Positions 1 through 8,650 of a stretch of 64,000 bases of DNA are shown piece by piece. The notes under the pieces were generated by a model. That model was not told where the DNA came from. It saw only the letters and a program-made list of their open reading frames with translations, and did no database searches. Every line of letters begins with the position of its first letter. Position 1 is the stretch's first letter. Source of the stretch: Thermus amyloliquefaciens (lineage in GTDB: Bacteria; Deinococcota; Deinococci; Deinococcales; Thermaceae). A program made the position numbers and the translations under genes. Location of the stretch: positions 744,001 through 808,000 of the forward strand of contig NZ_JQMV01000003.1 in assembly GCF_000744885.1 (NCBI RefSeq), in the 5' to 3' direction.

Positions 1-929
1 ACGCCCACGCCCTGAACCTCAAGGACTCGGGGGTGGACGTGCGGGTGGGGCTTAGGCCCGGCTCTAAGAGCGCCGCCAGGGCGGAGGCCATGGGCCTTCG
101 GGTCTTGCCCGTGGCCGAGGCGGTGCGGGAGGCGGACATCGTCATGGTCCTCCTCCCCGACGAGACCCAGGGGCGGGTGTACCGGGAGGAGATCGAGCCC
201 CACCTCAAGGAGGGGGCGGCCTTGGCCTTCGCCCACGGCTTCAACATCCATTTCGGCCAGATCAAGCCCAGGCGGGACCTGGACGTGTGGATGGTGGCCC
301 CCAAGGGCCCCGGCCACCTGGTGCGGAGCGAGTACGTGAAGGGCAGCGGGGTGCCGGCCCTGGTGGCGGTGCACCAGGACGCCTCGGGATCGGCCTTCCC
401 CACGGCCTTGGCCTACGCCAAGGCCATCGGGGCGGCCCGGGCGGGGGTGATCCCCACCACCTTCAAGGACGAGACGGAGACCGACCTCTTCGGGGAGCAG
501 GCGGTGCTCTGCGGGGGGCTCACCCGGCTCATCCAGGCGGGGTTTGAGACCCTGGTGGAGGCGGGCTACCCCCCGGAGATGGCCTACTTTGAGACCGTGC
601 ACGAGGTCAAGCTCATCGTGGACCTCATCTACGAGGCGGGCTTCGCCGGGATGCGCTACTCCATCTCCAACACCGCCGAGTACGGGGACTACACCCGGGG
701 GGAGGTCTCGGTGCCGGTGGAGGAAACCAAAAGGCGCATGCGGGAGATCCTCCGTCAGATCCAGTCGGGGGAGTTCGCCCGGGAGTGGATGCTGGAAAAC
801 CAGGTGGGCCAGCCCGTCCTGGAGGCGAACCGCAAGCGCTGGAAGGAGCACCCCCTCGAGGAGGTGGGCGCAAGGCTTCGGGCCATGATGCCCTTCCTGC
901 GGGCAAGGGTATTGGAGGAGGTAGGCTAG
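1..929 (+). CDS. ilvC: Ketol-acid reductoisomerase, 5' end outside window
   Basis: Converts 2-acetolactate or 2-aceto-2-hydroxybutyrate to the dihydroxy acid in valine/isoleucine synthesis, using NADPH and Mg2+. The frame is open from the first bases, so roughly 30 N-terminal residues (with the first part of the Rossmann glycine loop) are missing. Visible are the phosphate-binding segment LRPGSKS, the metal ligands in [13 protein letters not shown], the second acidic pair in [11 protein letters not shown], and the conserved [12 protein letters not shown] near the C-terminus. This is the short class I form. The stop is followed by a strong hairpin and then leuA, so the neighbourhood is a branched-chain amino-acid cluster. 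The assignment is firm; only the start cannot be seen. Confidence 0.97.
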   Translation, partial: AHALNLKDSGVDVRVGLRPGSKSAARAEAMGLRVLPVAEAVREADIVMVLLPDETQGRVYREEIEPHLKEGAALAFAHGFNIHFGQIKPRRDLDVWMVAPKGPGHLVRSEYVKGSGVPALVAVHQDASGSAFPTALAYAKAIGAARAGVIPTTFKDETETDLFGEQAVLCGGLTRLIQAGFETLVEAGYPPEMAYFETVHEVKLIVDLIYEAGFAGMRYSISNTAEYGDYTRGEVSVPVEETKRRMREILRQIQSGEFAREWMLENQVGQPVLEANRKRWKEHPLEEVGARLRAMMPFLRARVLEEVG

Positions 930-939
930 CCAAGGTAAG

Positions 940-963
940 AAGGCCCCCCAGAAGGGGGGCCTT
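940..963 (+). terminator. Hairpin terminator after ilvC
   Basis: A 10-bp perfect stem (940-949 with 954-963) closes an AGAA tetraloop 10 nt after the ilvC stop. No long T run follows, but the strong G/C stem and its place between ilvC and leuA suggest a terminator or attenuator separating their expression. Confidence 0.75.
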
Positions 964-995
964 GTGGTTTGCAGGTCTTTAAGGAGGGATGGGAG

Positions 996-2555
996 ATGGA
1001 GGAAAGGCACATAAGGATTTTTGACACCACGCTGAGGGATGGGGAGCAGAGCCCAGGGGTGGCCCTTTCCCTGGACCAGAAGCTGGAGATCGCCCACGCC
1101 CTGGCCCGGCTCAACGTGGACATCATCGAGGCGGGCTTCCCCGTATCCGGGCCCTTGGAGTTTGAGGCGGTGCGGCGGATCGCCTCCGAGGTCAAGGGCC
1201 CCATCATCGCCGCCCTCGCCCGCACCCACACCCTGGACATCGACCAGGCGGCCAAGGCGCTGGAGAAGGCGGAGAAGCCCAGGATCCACGTCTTCACCTC
1301 GGCCTCCAAGATCCACCTGGAGTACATGCTGAAGAAGACCGAGGAGGAGGTCCTGGAGATGGCGGACCAGATGGTCCGCTACGCCAGGCGCTACGTGGAC
1401 GACGTGGAGTTTTCCGCCCAGGACGTGATGCGGGCGGACTGGGACTTCGTGAAGAGGCTCTACGAGGTGGCCATTGAGGCGGGGGCCACCACCATCAACA
1501 TCCCCGACACCACGGGCTACGGCACCCCTGGGGAGTACGGGGCCCTGATCCGCCGCATCCGGGACGAGGTGGTGCGGGGCCGGAACGTGATCATCTCCAC
1601 CCACACCCACGACGACCTGGGCCTGGCCACCGCCAACGCCCTGGCGGGCGTAGAAAACGGGGCGGGTCAGGTGGAGTGCACGGTGAACGGCATCGGCGAG
1701 CGGGCGGGGAACACCTCCTTGGAGGAGGTGGTGATGGCTCTTTACGTGCGCCGCGACTGGTACAAGGCCAAGACCCAGATCAACACCAAGGAGATATACC
1801 GGGTCTCCCGCCTGGTGGAGCGCTACACCGGCATGCCCGTGCCCCCCAACAAGGCCATCGTGGGGGACAACGCCTTCGCCCACGAGTCGGGGATCCACCA
1901 GGATGGGGTCTTAAAGCACCGCTCCACCTACGAGATCATGGACGCCGAGCTCATCGGTAGGCGCCCCGCGGTGATCGTCCTCGGCAAGCACTCGGGGCGG
2001 GCGGCCTTCAAGAAGGCCCTCGAGGACCTGGGCTACAAGGACCTCACCGAGGAGCAGCTCAAGGTCCTCTTTGCCCGCTTCAAGGAGATCGCGGAGAAGA
2101 AGGGGCCCCTCTCCGCCGAGGAGCTCCAGGCCCTGGTGGAGAGCGAGTGGGAGCCCGCCTCCCAGTTCTTCGCCCTGGAGCACGTGCAGTTCTTCTCCGG
2201 CTCCGGCCTCCTGCCCACGGCCACGGTGAAGGTGAAGACCCCGGATGGGGAGCGCGTGGCCACCCACACCGGGGATGGGCCGGTGGACGCCGTGTACAAG
2301 GCCTTGGAGGAAGCCATCGGCCTCAGGCCCGAGCTGGAGCTTTACCGGGTGGAGGCCATCACGGGTTCCACCGAGGCCCTGGGCCAGGTGACGGTGCGCC
2401 TGCGGCTTGGGGAGCTCCAGGCGGTGGGGGTGGGGGTTTCCCCGGACATTATAGAGGCCAGCGCCCTGGCCTTTTTGGACGCCGCCGGGAAGCTGGCCTC
2501 GGGCCGGGCCACCCGGCATCCCCCTTCCATCGAGGAGGTCCAGCGGGGCGTTTGA
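996..2555 (+). CDS. leuA: 2-isopropylmalate synthase
   Basis: Condenses acetyl-CoA with 2-oxoisovalerate, the first committed step of leucine synthesis. 519 residues. The TIM-barrel HMGL-type catalytic domain starts with FDTTLRDGEQSPG, and the metal-binding HTHDDLGLA and the GIGERAGNTSLEEVVM motif are present. A C-terminal LeuA regulatory domain (about residues 385-519), normally the leucine feedback site, is complete. I take ATG 996 as the start because AAGGAGGG at 981-988 sits 7 nt upstream; a longer frame from TTG 969 would bury that ribosome binding site. Leucine feedback is inferred from the family. Confidence 0.96.
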   Translation: MEERHIRIFDTTLRDGEQSPGVALSLDQKLEIAHALARLNVDIIEAGFPVSGPLEFEAVRRIASEVKGPIIAALARTHTLDIDQAAKALEKAEKPRIHVFTSASKIHLEYMLKKTEEEVLEMADQMVRYARRYVDDVEFSAQDVMRADWDFVKRLYEVAIEAGATTINIPDTTGYGTPGEYGALIRRIRDEVVRGRNVIISTHTHDDLGLATANALAGVENGAGQVECTVNGIGERAGNTSLEEVVMALYVRRDWYKAKTQINTKEIYRVSRLVERYTGMPVPPNKAIVGDNAFAHESGIHQDGVLKHRSTYEIMDAELIGRRPAVIVLGKHSGRAAFKKALEDLGYKDLTEEQLKVLFARFKEIAEKKGPLSAEELQALVESEWEPASQFFALEHVQFFSGSGLLPTATVKVKTPDGERVATHTGDGPVDAVYKALEEAIGLRPELELYRVEAITGSTEALGQVTVRLRLGELQAVGVGVSPDIIEASALAFLDAAGKLASGRATRHPPSIEEVQRGV

Positions 2556-2560
2556 GCCCG

Positions 2561-2582
2561 CCCCAGCCTGGCCAGGCTGGGG
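2561..2582. repeat. Perfect 22-bp inverted repeat between leuA and cimA
   Basis: Two 11-bp arms meet with no spacer, 5 nt after the leuA stop and 15 nt before the cimA start. It could act as a processing or attenuation hairpin, or as a dimeric-protein site. No T run follows. Confidence 0.6.
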
Positions 2583-2597
2583 CCCTAGGGGGAAGCC

Positions 2598-4181
2598 ATG
2601 GTGGAGATTCTGGACACCACCCTGAGGGACGGGACGCAAGGGGAGGGCATCAGCCTTTCCGTGGACGACAAGGTGGCCATCGCCAAGCGCCTGGCCGCCT
2701 TCGGCATCCACCTCATTGAGGGGGGCTGGCCGGGGTCTAACCCCAAGGACGCCGAGTTCTTCCAGCGCATGAAGGGGGTGGACCTGGGGGAGGCCCGGCT
2801 TGCCGCCTTCGGGGCTACCCGCAGGAAGGGGCTTCTCCCCGAGGAGGACCCCTCGGTCCTGGCCCTCCTGGAGGCCGAGACCCCCGTGGTGGTCCTCTTT
2901 GGCAAGAGCTGGACCCTGCACGTGCTGGAGGCCCTGGAGACCACCTTGGAGGAGAACCTCCGCATGATCCGGGACACCGTGGCCTTTTTCGCGGGGCGGG
3001 GCAAGCGGGTGGTCTACGACGCCGAGCACTTCTTTGATGGGTACAAGGAGGACCCCGGCTACGCCCTGGCCACCCTCGAGGCCGCCCGGGAAGGGGGGGC
3101 GGACACCCTGGTCCTCTGCGACACCAACGGGGGCACCCTGCCCGAGGAGGTCTACGCCGTCACCAAGGCGGTGGTGGAGCGCTTTCCCCGCCTAAGGATC
3201 GGCATCCACCCCCACAACGACGCGGAGCTCGCCGTGGCCAACGCCCTGGCGGCGGTCAGGGCCGGGGCCACCCACGTGCAGGGGACCATCAACGGCTACG
3301 GGGAGCGGTGCGGCAACCTGAACCTGACCAGCTTCCTTCCCACCCTGGTCTTCAAGTACAACATCCCCGCCCTTCCCCCGGAAAGGCTTAAGGGCCTCAA
3401 GGAGCTCTCCCACTTCGTGGACGAGCGGGCCAACCAGACCCCAAACCGCCGCGCCCCCTACGTGGGGGAGGCGGCCTTCGCCCACAAGGCGGGGGTGCAC
3501 GTCTCCGCCGTCCTCAAGAACCCCCGCACCTACGAGCACATCCCTCCGGAGTGGGTGGGGAACAGCCGCCGCTTTCTGGTTTCCGACGTCTCCGGGCGCT
3601 CCAACCTCCTGGCCAAGCTCCAGGAGCTGGGGGTGGACCTTTCCAAGGAGGAGGCCAAGCGCCTTTTGGAGGAGGTGAAGGCCCTGGAGTACGAGGGCTA
3701 CGCCTTCGAGGGGGCGGAGGCCAGCTTCTACCTCCTGGCCCACCGCCTAAAGGGGGGAAGCCTACCCTTCAGCGTGGAGGGGTTTTCCGTCTTCGTGCAC
3801 GGAAGCGGCCTGGACACCGCCTGGGCCGAGGCCACGGTGCGGGTCAGGGTGGGGGAGAGCCTGCAGCACACCGCCGCCGAGAGCCCCTTTGGCCCGGTCT
3901 CCGCCCTGGATAGGGCCTTCCGCAAGGCGGTCTTGCAGTTTTACCCGGAGCTGGCCGACGTGGAGCTCAGCGATTACAAGGTGCGCATCCTCTCGGGGCA
4001 GGAGGCGGGGACCAGCTCCGGGGTGCGGGTGATGGTGGAGATGAAGCGGGGGGAGGAGCGCTTCAGCACCGTGGGGGCCAGCGAGAACATCCTCGAGGCC
4101 TCCCTGAAGGCCCTCACCGACGGCTACGCCTACGCCCTCCTCTACCCCAGCCTTAGGGAGATGGCGCCCAGGGCAGGCTGA
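2598..4181 (+). CDS. cimA: (R)-citramalate synthase family protein
   Basis: Probably condenses acetyl-CoA with pyruvate to citramalate, a threonine-independent entry to isoleucine synthesis. It shares the HMGL-type barrel with LeuA (LDTTLRDGTQGEG, HPHNDAELAVAN, GYGERCGNLNL) but has the LIEGGWPGSNPKD signature typical of the CimA branch rather than of LeuA, plus a LeuA-type C-terminal dimer/regulatory domain from about residue 380. 527 residues, the usual size. ATG 2598 has a modest GGGGGAAG upstream. It follows leuA, consistent with branched-chain synthesis. Homocitrate synthase is the main alternative and is less likely from the motif. Confidence 0.88.
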   Translation: MVEILDTTLRDGTQGEGISLSVDDKVAIAKRLAAFGIHLIEGGWPGSNPKDAEFFQRMKGVDLGEARLAAFGATRRKGLLPEEDPSVLALLEAETPVVVLFGKSWTLHVLEALETTLEENLRMIRDTVAFFAGRGKRVVYDAEHFFDGYKEDPGYALATLEAAREGGADTLVLCDTNGGTLPEEVYAVTKAVVERFPRLRIGIHPHNDAELAVANALAAVRAGATHVQGTINGYGERCGNLNLTSFLPTLVFKYNIPALPPERLKGLKELSHFVDERANQTPNRRAPYVGEAAFAHKAGVHVSAVLKNPRTYEHIPPEWVGNSRRFLVSDVSGRSNLLAKLQELGVDLSKEEAKRLLEEVKALEYEGYAFEGAEASFYLLAHRLKGGSLPFSVEGFSVFVHGSGLDTAWAEATVRVRVGESLQHTAAESPFGPVSALDRAFRKAVLQFYPELADVELSDYKVRILSGQEAGTSSGVRVMVEMKRGEERFSTVGASENILEASLKALTDGYAYALLYPSLREMAPRAG

Positions 4182-4686
4182 CCTCGGGGAAGGCCAAGGG
4201 GGTTGCGGGCTCGGAGGGGGAGAGGAGGCGGATGGAGCGGTAGCGCCCTTCTCGGGGCTCCCGGTAGACCTCGAGGAGCCCCTCCTTGAGGTTCACAAGC
4301 CAGACCTCAGGGATCCCGGCCTCGGCGTAAAGGGGAAGCTTGACCTCCCGGTCAAACTCCAGGGAGGTGTCCGCCACCTCTATGAGGAGAAGGACGTCCT
4401 CAGGCCTAGGAAGCCGGCCTTGATAGCGTTCCAAGGGGTACTGGAGCACCAAGAGGTCGGGTTCGGGTTCAGAATCCTCCGCAAGATGGAGGGGGGACTG
4501 CACCGCCACTAAGGCCTTGCCTTGGAGGGCCTCCTTCAACCTGTGGTCCAAGTACATCACCGCCAGAAAGTGTTTGGGTCCGATGGGGCTCATCTGGTAG
4601 ACCTCTCCCCTTAAGAGCTCCACCCGGGGCACGTCCCGGAAGGCCCGCTCAAACTCCTCCACGCGGAAGCGGTAGCGGGTGGCCAT
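4153..4686 (-). CDS. Uma2 (DUF820) family PD-(D/E)XK nuclease-fold protein
   Basis: 177 residues. Family members have a restriction-endonuclease fold, but cellular roles are mostly unknown. The expected pattern is visible: EPEPDLLVL (acidic ligand), LLIEVADTSLEFDREVKLPLYAEAG (second acid and the spaced lysine) and IPEVWLVNL. I start at MATRYRF (ATG 4686) because a CATAAT hexamer ends 6 nt before it; the longer frame adds 14 residues that would remove this promoter. It converges on cimA with a 29-bp overlap. Whether it cuts DNA cannot be told from sequence. Confidence 0.82.
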   Translation of the reverse strand: MATRYRFRVEEFERAFRDVPRVELLRGEVYQMSPIGPKHFLAVMYLDHRLKEALQGKALVAVQSPLHLAEDSEPEPDLLVLQYPLERYQGRLPRPEDVLLLIEVADTSLEFDREVKLPLYAEAGIPEVWLVNLKEGLLEVYREPREGRYRSIRLLSPSEPATPLAFPEVSLPWAPSP

Positions 4687-4692
4687 GCTCCC

Positions 4693-4698
4693 ATTATG
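4693..4698 (-). promoter_or_regulatory. Putative -10 (CATAAT) of the Uma2 gene, containing the upstream stop codon
   Basis: Read on the minus strand, CATAAT ends 6 nt before ATG 4686, the spacing of a leaderless transcript. Its TAA (4696-4694) is the stop codon of the upstream ABC permease gene. No clear -35. Confidence 0.5.
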
Positions 4699-5470
4699 CG
4701 CCTTGGCCCGAATACCGCCTAAGCCCAAGCCGCCAGAGGAGGCGCCAAAGGAGGAGAAAGGCCAGGCCCCAAAGGAGCATCACCCAGACCCCGGGGAAGA
4801 GGGCCACCTCCTGCCCCGCGAGGAGGGCGGCGGGCAGGTAGACCAGGTAGGGGAAGGGGGTGAGGAGGGCCAGGGTCCTCAGGGGCTCGGGGAAGACCTC
4901 CAGGGGGGCAAGGGTTCCCGAGAGGAACAGGTAAAGGAGGAAAAAGACCTCCTCCACCGCCGTGGCCCGCTCGCTCCAGAAGGTGAGCATGGCGGTGGTG
5001 TACTGCATCAGGTAGCGAAGGAGGAAGGCGAAAAGGGTAAAAAGAAGCCCCAGGAGGAAGGGGCCAGTCTCGGGGGCGAAGCGGGCTTCGGGGAAGAGGT
5101 AAAAGAAGAGCAGGGTGAGGAGGACCACGAAGGGGAGCCGGGCCAGGCGCTCGGCCACGTGGGCGGCCAGGTGCTCAAAGAAGGGGTCCAGGGGCCTAAG
5201 AAGGCGAAAGGAAAGCCTGCCCTCCACCACGTCCCGCTCAAACTCCCACACCACCCAGACCACCGTGGCCTGGCGCACCAGGAAGACCATGAGGAAGTAG
5301 CGGGCGAACTCCCCTGGGGATAGGCTGAAATCCCCTCCCCGGGCGGCCTCGGTCCAGACCCCGAGGAGGATGAGGGGCAAGGCCCCCGCCAGGGCCCAGA
5401 GGAAGAGCTCGGCCCGGTATTCCAGCATGTAGGCCAGGTACACGGAGAGGAGGGTTTGCGCCTTCCTCAT
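4694..5470 (-). CDS. ABC-2 type exporter permease (COG4587-like)
   Basis: 258 residues with about six hydrophobic segments; an integral membrane half-permease of an ABC-2 exporter of unknown substrate. The cytoplasmic loop VWEFERDVVEGRLSFRLLRPLDPF matches the characteristic 'G.L...LL.P.dp' loop of this family, and the same loop recurs in the divergent permease at 6493 ([15 protein letters not shown]), so the two probably form a heterodimer. The ATG (5470) overlaps the stop of the ATPase gene as ATGA. A longer frame running to 6196 is an antisense-type shadow over the ATPase and was not used. Confidence 0.86.
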   Translation of the reverse strand: MRKAQTLLSVYLAYMLEYRAELFLWALAGALPLILLGVWTEAARGGDFSLSPGEFARYFLMVFLVRQATVVWVVWEFERDVVEGRLSFRLLRPLDPFFEHLAAHVAERLARLPFVVLLTLLFFYLFPEARFAPETGPFLLGLLFTLFAFLLRYLMQYTTAMLTFWSERATAVEEVFFLLYLFLSGTLAPLEVFPEPLRTLALLTPFPYLVYLPAALLAGQEVALFPGVWVMLLWGLAFLLLWRLLWRLGLRRYSGQGA

Positions 5471-6468
5471 GCCCCCTCCACCGGGACGGGGTTTTGGAAG
5501 ACCCGGGCGATGACCTCCTCCAGGGGAGGCTCCCGGACCTCGAGGTCCTCCACGGGAAGCCTCCGGAGGATCTCCGCCACCCGTTCCGTGAGCCTTTCCC
5601 GGGGCACCAAAAGCCGGGCTTCCCGGCCCTCCAGCTCCCGCACCTCCCCCAAGGGGAGGAGGGCTTCCCGGGGGAGGGGCACCTTCAGGGTAAGCCCCAC
5701 CTCCCGATAAGGGGCGAAGCGCTCCAAAAGCCCCTCCAGGACCCCGTCGTAGAGGAGCCTTCCCTGGTGGATCACCAGGACCCGCTCGGCCAGGGCGGCG
5801 ATGTCCGCCATGTAGTGGCTGGTGAGGAGGACCGTGGCCCCATAGCGCCGGTTGTACTCCCGGATGAACTCCCGCACCGCCACCTGGGCGTTCACGTCCA
5901 GGCCCAAGGTGGGCTCGTCCAGGAAGAGGACCTCCGGGCGGTGGAGCAGCGCCGCCAGGAGCTCCGCCTTCATCCTCTCCCCCAGGGAGAGCTTGCGCAC
6001 CGGCTGGTGGAGCTTCTCCGTGAGGGAGAGCATCTCGGCCAGCTCCCGGACCCGCCTTCGGAACTCGGCCTCGGGGATCTCGTAGATGGCGGCGTTGAGG
6101 CGGAAGGTGTCCAGGGCGGGGAGGTCCCAGATGAGCTGCTGCTTGTTGCCCATCACCAGGGTGATCTTTTTCAGAAAGGCCTTTTCCCGCCGCCAAGGAA
6201 CGTGCCCCGCCACCACCGCCTTACCCCGGGTGGGGTGGACCAGGCCGGTGAGCATCTTCAAGGTGGTGGTTTTTCCGGCCCCGTTGGGGCCCAGAAAGCC
6301 CACCACCTCGCCCCTGGCGATCTGGAAGCTCACCCCTTCCACCGCCTTCACCGTCCGGTACTGCCGGAAGAGGAAGTGGCGCAGGGTGGCCAGGAGGCTT
6401 TCCTCCTTGAGGGCCACCCGGTAGTGCTTGGTGAGGTCCTGGGCAAGGACGATGGGCTCCCCCGACAC
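5467..6468 (-). CDS. ABC exporter ATP-binding protein (COG4586-like)
   Basis: 333 residues. ATPase with Walker A GPNGAGKTTT, signature LSLGERMKAELLAALL, Walker B VLFLDEPTLGLD and a switch histidine in LLTSHYMAD. The HYRVALKEESLLATLRHFLFRQYRTVKAVEGVSF insertion before Walker A and the extra C-terminal 80-residue domain are typical of the uncharacterised COG4586 class rather than of simple importers. GTG start at 6468 with AGAGG directly before it, or leaderless from TAGACT (see promoter). Forms an exporter with the permeases at 4694-5470 (same operon) and 6493-7275 (divergent). Confidence 0.9.
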   Translation of the reverse strand: MSGEPIVLAQDLTKHYRVALKEESLLATLRHFLFRQYRTVKAVEGVSFQIARGEVVGFLGPNGAGKTTTLKMLTGLVHPTRGKAVVAGHVPWRREKAFLKKITLVMGNKQQLIWDLPALDTFRLNAAIYEIPEAEFRRRVRELAEMLSLTEKLHQPVRKLSLGERMKAELLAALLHRPEVLFLDEPTLGLDVNAQVAVREFIREYNRRYGATVLLTSHYMADIAALAERVLVIHQGRLLYDGVLEGLLERFAPYREVGLTLKVPLPREALLPLGEVRELEGREARLLVPRERLTERVAEILRRLPVEDLEVREPPLEEVIARVFQNPVPVEGA

Positions 6469-6474
6469 CTCTAC

Positions 6475-6484
6475 AGTCTACCCT
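6475..6484. promoter_or_regulatory. Overlapping divergent -10 elements of the ABC exporter genes
   Basis: The two start codons are only 24 bp apart. On the minus strand TAGACT (6480-6475) ends 6 nt before GTG 6468; on the plus strand TACCCT (6479-6484) ends 8 nt before ATG 6493. The two hexamers share 2 bp. Both spacings fit leaderless transcription, so initiation on one strand should exclude the other. Confidence 0.55.
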
Positions 6485-6492
6485 GTGGTCTA

Positions 6493-7275
6493 ATGTTTCC
6501 TGTGCGGTACCTGAGGGTTTTTCTCCTTTTCCTGCGCCTCAGCCTGGCGGCGGAGATGGAGTACCGCCTGAACTTCCTCCTGGGCCTTCTCTCCTCGGGG
6601 CTTACCCTCCTGGGGGCCCTCTTCGGCCTCCTCCTCCTCTACCAGGGGGGGTACCGGCCCGGGGGCTGGGCCTTTGAGGAGGCCCTTTTGGTCCTGGCGG
6701 CCTTCACCCTTCTCCAGGGCCTGGGGAGTACCCTTTTCGCCCCCAACCTCAACAAGATCGTGGAGCACGTGCAGCAGGGCACCCTGGACTTCGTGCTCCT
6801 GAAGCCCTTGGACCCCCAGTTCTGGCTTTCCCTGAGGGTCTTTTCCCCTTGGGGCCTGGGGGATTTTCTCCTGGGCTTGGGCCTTCTCCTCTACGCGGGG
6901 GTGCGGCTTGGGCTTGGGTTTTGCGACTACCTCGCCTTCGCCGGGTACTGGGGGCTTGGGGGCTGGATGCTTTATAGCCTCTGGTTCCTCCTGGCCACCA
7001 CCAGCATCTGGTTCGTGAAGATCTACAACGTCACCGAGGTCCTGCGGGGGCTTTTGGAGGCGGGCCGGTTTCCCATGGGGGCCTACCCGGCCATGTACCG
7101 GCTCTTCTTCACCTTCGTGGTCCCCGTGGCCTTTCTCACCACCGTGCCTGCGGAGGCCGCTTTGGGCCGAGGGGCGGGCCTCCTTCCGGCTTGCCTCTTG
7201 GCGGCTTTCCTCTTCCTCCTGTCCCGGGGTTTCTTCCGCCTGGCCCTGAGGAGCTACACCTCCGCCAGCAGTTAA
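6493..7275 (+). CDS. ABC-2 type exporter permease (COG3694-like)
   Basis: 260 residues, about six membrane segments, with the loop [19 protein letters not shown] typical of the COG3694 permease usually encoded beside COG4586/COG4587 genes. Here it sits divergently from its two partners. ATG 6493 follows a 24-bp divergent promoter. Its TAA stop is inside the -10 hexamer of plsY. Substrate unknown; relatives have been linked to polyketide or carbohydrate export, but nothing here decides it. Confidence 0.86.
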   Translation: MFPVRYLRVFLLFLRLSLAAEMEYRLNFLLGLLSSGLTLLGALFGLLLLYQGGYRPGGWAFEEALLVLAAFTLLQGLGSTLFAPNLNKIVEHVQQGTLDFVLLKPLDPQFWLSLRVFSPWGLGDFLLGLGLLLYAGVRLGLGFCDYLAFAGYWGLGGWMLYSLWFLLATTSIWFVKIYNVTEVLRGLLEAGRFPMGAYPAMYRLFFTFVVPVAFLTTVPAEAALGRGAGLLPACLLAAFLFLLSRGFFRLALRSYTSASS

Positions 7276-7278
7276 AAT
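7273..7278 (+). promoter_or_regulatory. Putative -10 (TAAAAT) of plsY, containing the upstream stop codon
   Basis: TAAAAT ends 7 nt before ATG 7286. Its first three bases are the TAA stop of the permease gene. No Shine-Dalgarno sequence is present (a run of C precedes the ATG), which favours a leaderless message. Confidence 0.6.
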
Positions 7279-7285
7279 CCCCCCT

Positions 7286-7888
7286 ATGGCGTCCGTGGTT
7301 TTGGTCCTCGTGCTGGCGTACCTCTTTGGCTCCATCCCCGCCGGGGTCTTGGTGGCCCGGACCTACGGGGTGGACATCCGCAAGGTGGGCTCGGGGAACA
7401 TCGGGGCCACCAATGTCCTTAGGACCCTGGGGCCAGGGCCTGCTTTGGTGGTGGCCTTCTTTGACGTGTTCAAGGGGGGGATCGCCGTGCTCCTCGCCCG
7501 GGCGGTGGGCATAGAGGGGTCCCTTCTGGGCGGGGTGGCCTTGGCGGCGGTGCTGGGCCACAACTACTCCCTTTTCCTGGGGTTCAAGGGGGGCAAGGGG
7601 GTGGCCACCAGCTTCGGCACCCTGCTCTTTCTGGATCCTGTGCTGGCCCTCTGGACCTTTCCCATCGGCATTTCCGTGATGCTCCTCACCCGCTACGTCT
7701 CCGCTGGGAGCATGACCGGGGGCGTGGCGGCCACGGTGCTGGCCCTGGCCCTGGCCCGTCCCCTTTGGGAGGTGCTCACCGTGGCCCTCATGGCCCTCCT
7801 CATCTTCTTTACCCACCGGGAGAACCTGAAGCGCCTTCAGGCGGGCACGGAGAGGCGCCTGGGGGAGAAGGAGGGGAGGCGTGCTTGA
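7286..7888 (+). CDS. plsY: Acyl-phosphate:glycerol-3-phosphate acyltransferase
   Basis: Integral membrane enzyme that acylates glycerol 3-phosphate from acyl phosphate, the first step of phospholipid synthesis. 200 residues with five or so membrane segments. The conserved PlsY motifs are visible: GSIPAG..VAR near the N-terminus, [15 protein letters not shown], the glycine-rich [18 protein letters not shown], and the [16 protein letters not shown]-terminal motif. It overlaps the next gene by 8 nt, so the deacetylase is translationally coupled. Confidence 0.95.
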   Translation: MASVVLVLVLAYLFGSIPAGVLVARTYGVDIRKVGSGNIGATNVLRTLGPGPALVVAFFDVFKGGIAVLLARAVGIEGSLLGGVALAAVLGHNYSLFLGFKGGKGVATSFGTLLFLDPVLALWTFPIGISVMLLTRYVSAGSMTGGVAATVLALALARPLWEVLTVALMALLIFFTHRENLKRLQAGTERRLGEKEGRRA

Positions 7889-8564
7889 CCTTTTGGTCCT
7901 TGCCCCCCACCCCGACGACGGGGAGCTGGGTTGCGGGGGCACCCTGGCCCGGGCCAAGGCGGAGGGGCTTTCCACGGGGATTCTGGACCTCACCCGGGGG
8001 GAGATGGGCACGAAGGGTACCCCGGAGGAAAGGGCGAGGGAGGTGGAGGAGGCGAGCCGCATCCTGGGGCTGGACTATAGGGGCAACCTGGGCCTGCCGG
8101 ATGGGGGGCTTGCCGACGTGGCGGAGCAGCGGTTCCGCCTGGCGGAGGCCCTGAGGCGGCTCAGGCCCCGCATTGTCCTGGCGCCCCTCGAGGCCGACCG
8201 CCACCCCGACCACACCGCGGCAAGCCGTCTGGCGGTGGCGGCGGTGCACCTTTCTGGCCTGGGGAAAGCCCCCCTGGAGGGGGAGCCCCACCGGGTGGAG
8301 CGGCTTTTCTTCTATCCGGGAAACCACCCCTTTACCCCCAGCTTCCTGGTGAAGATCTCCGCCTTTATAGACCAGTGGGAGCAGGCGGTTTTGGCCTACA
8401 AGAGCCAGTTTTCCGGGGAAGGGGTGAGCGAGACCGTGGGGCCTAAGGGGGTGGAGGCGAGGCGGGCCCTAAGGCGCTACTGGGGAAACTACCTGGGGGT
8501 GGACTACGCCGAGCCCTTCGTGAGCCCCTTGCCGGTCCTCTACACCCCCTGGAGCCGGGCCTAA
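7881..8564 (+). CDS. bshB1: PIG-L/LmbE family deacetylase, probable BshB1 (bacillithiol synthesis)
   Basis: Zinc-dependent deacetylase; the BshB1 class removes acetyl from GlcNAc-malate to give the GlcN-malate precursor of bacillithiol. 227 residues. Zinc/catalytic motif [13 protein letters not shown] at residues 8-20 and the third ligand in DRHPDHTAA (about residue 113). [23 protein letters not shown] and the [13 protein letters not shown] region match BshB1 better than MshB. GTG start at 7881 overlaps plsY as GTGCTTGA. Other LmbE deacetylase substrates remain possible, since bshA and bshC are not in the window. Confidence 0.8.
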   Translation: MLDLLVLAPHPDDGELGCGGTLARAKAEGLSTGILDLTRGEMGTKGTPEERAREVEEASRILGLDYRGNLGLPDGGLADVAEQRFRLAEALRRLRPRIVLAPLEADRHPDHTAASRLAVAAVHLSGLGKAPLEGEPHRVERLFFYPGNHPFTPSFLVKISAFIDQWEQAVLAYKSQFSGEGVSETVGPKGVEARRALRRYWGNYLGVDYAEPFVSPLPVLYTPWSRA

Positions 8565-8650
8565 AGGCCAATGGCTTGCCGCCCTAGGCAGGGAAGAAGG
8601 GCGATGCCCAATCTGGGGCCCCCGTCGTGGCCCAAGCCAAGACGGGCTAC

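Noticed and set aside
5471-6196. N-terminal extension of the ABC permease (4694-5470)
   Set aside because: The added 240 residues are a Pro/Gly-rich shadow of the ATPase gene. ATG 5470 gives the family start and an ATGA overlap.
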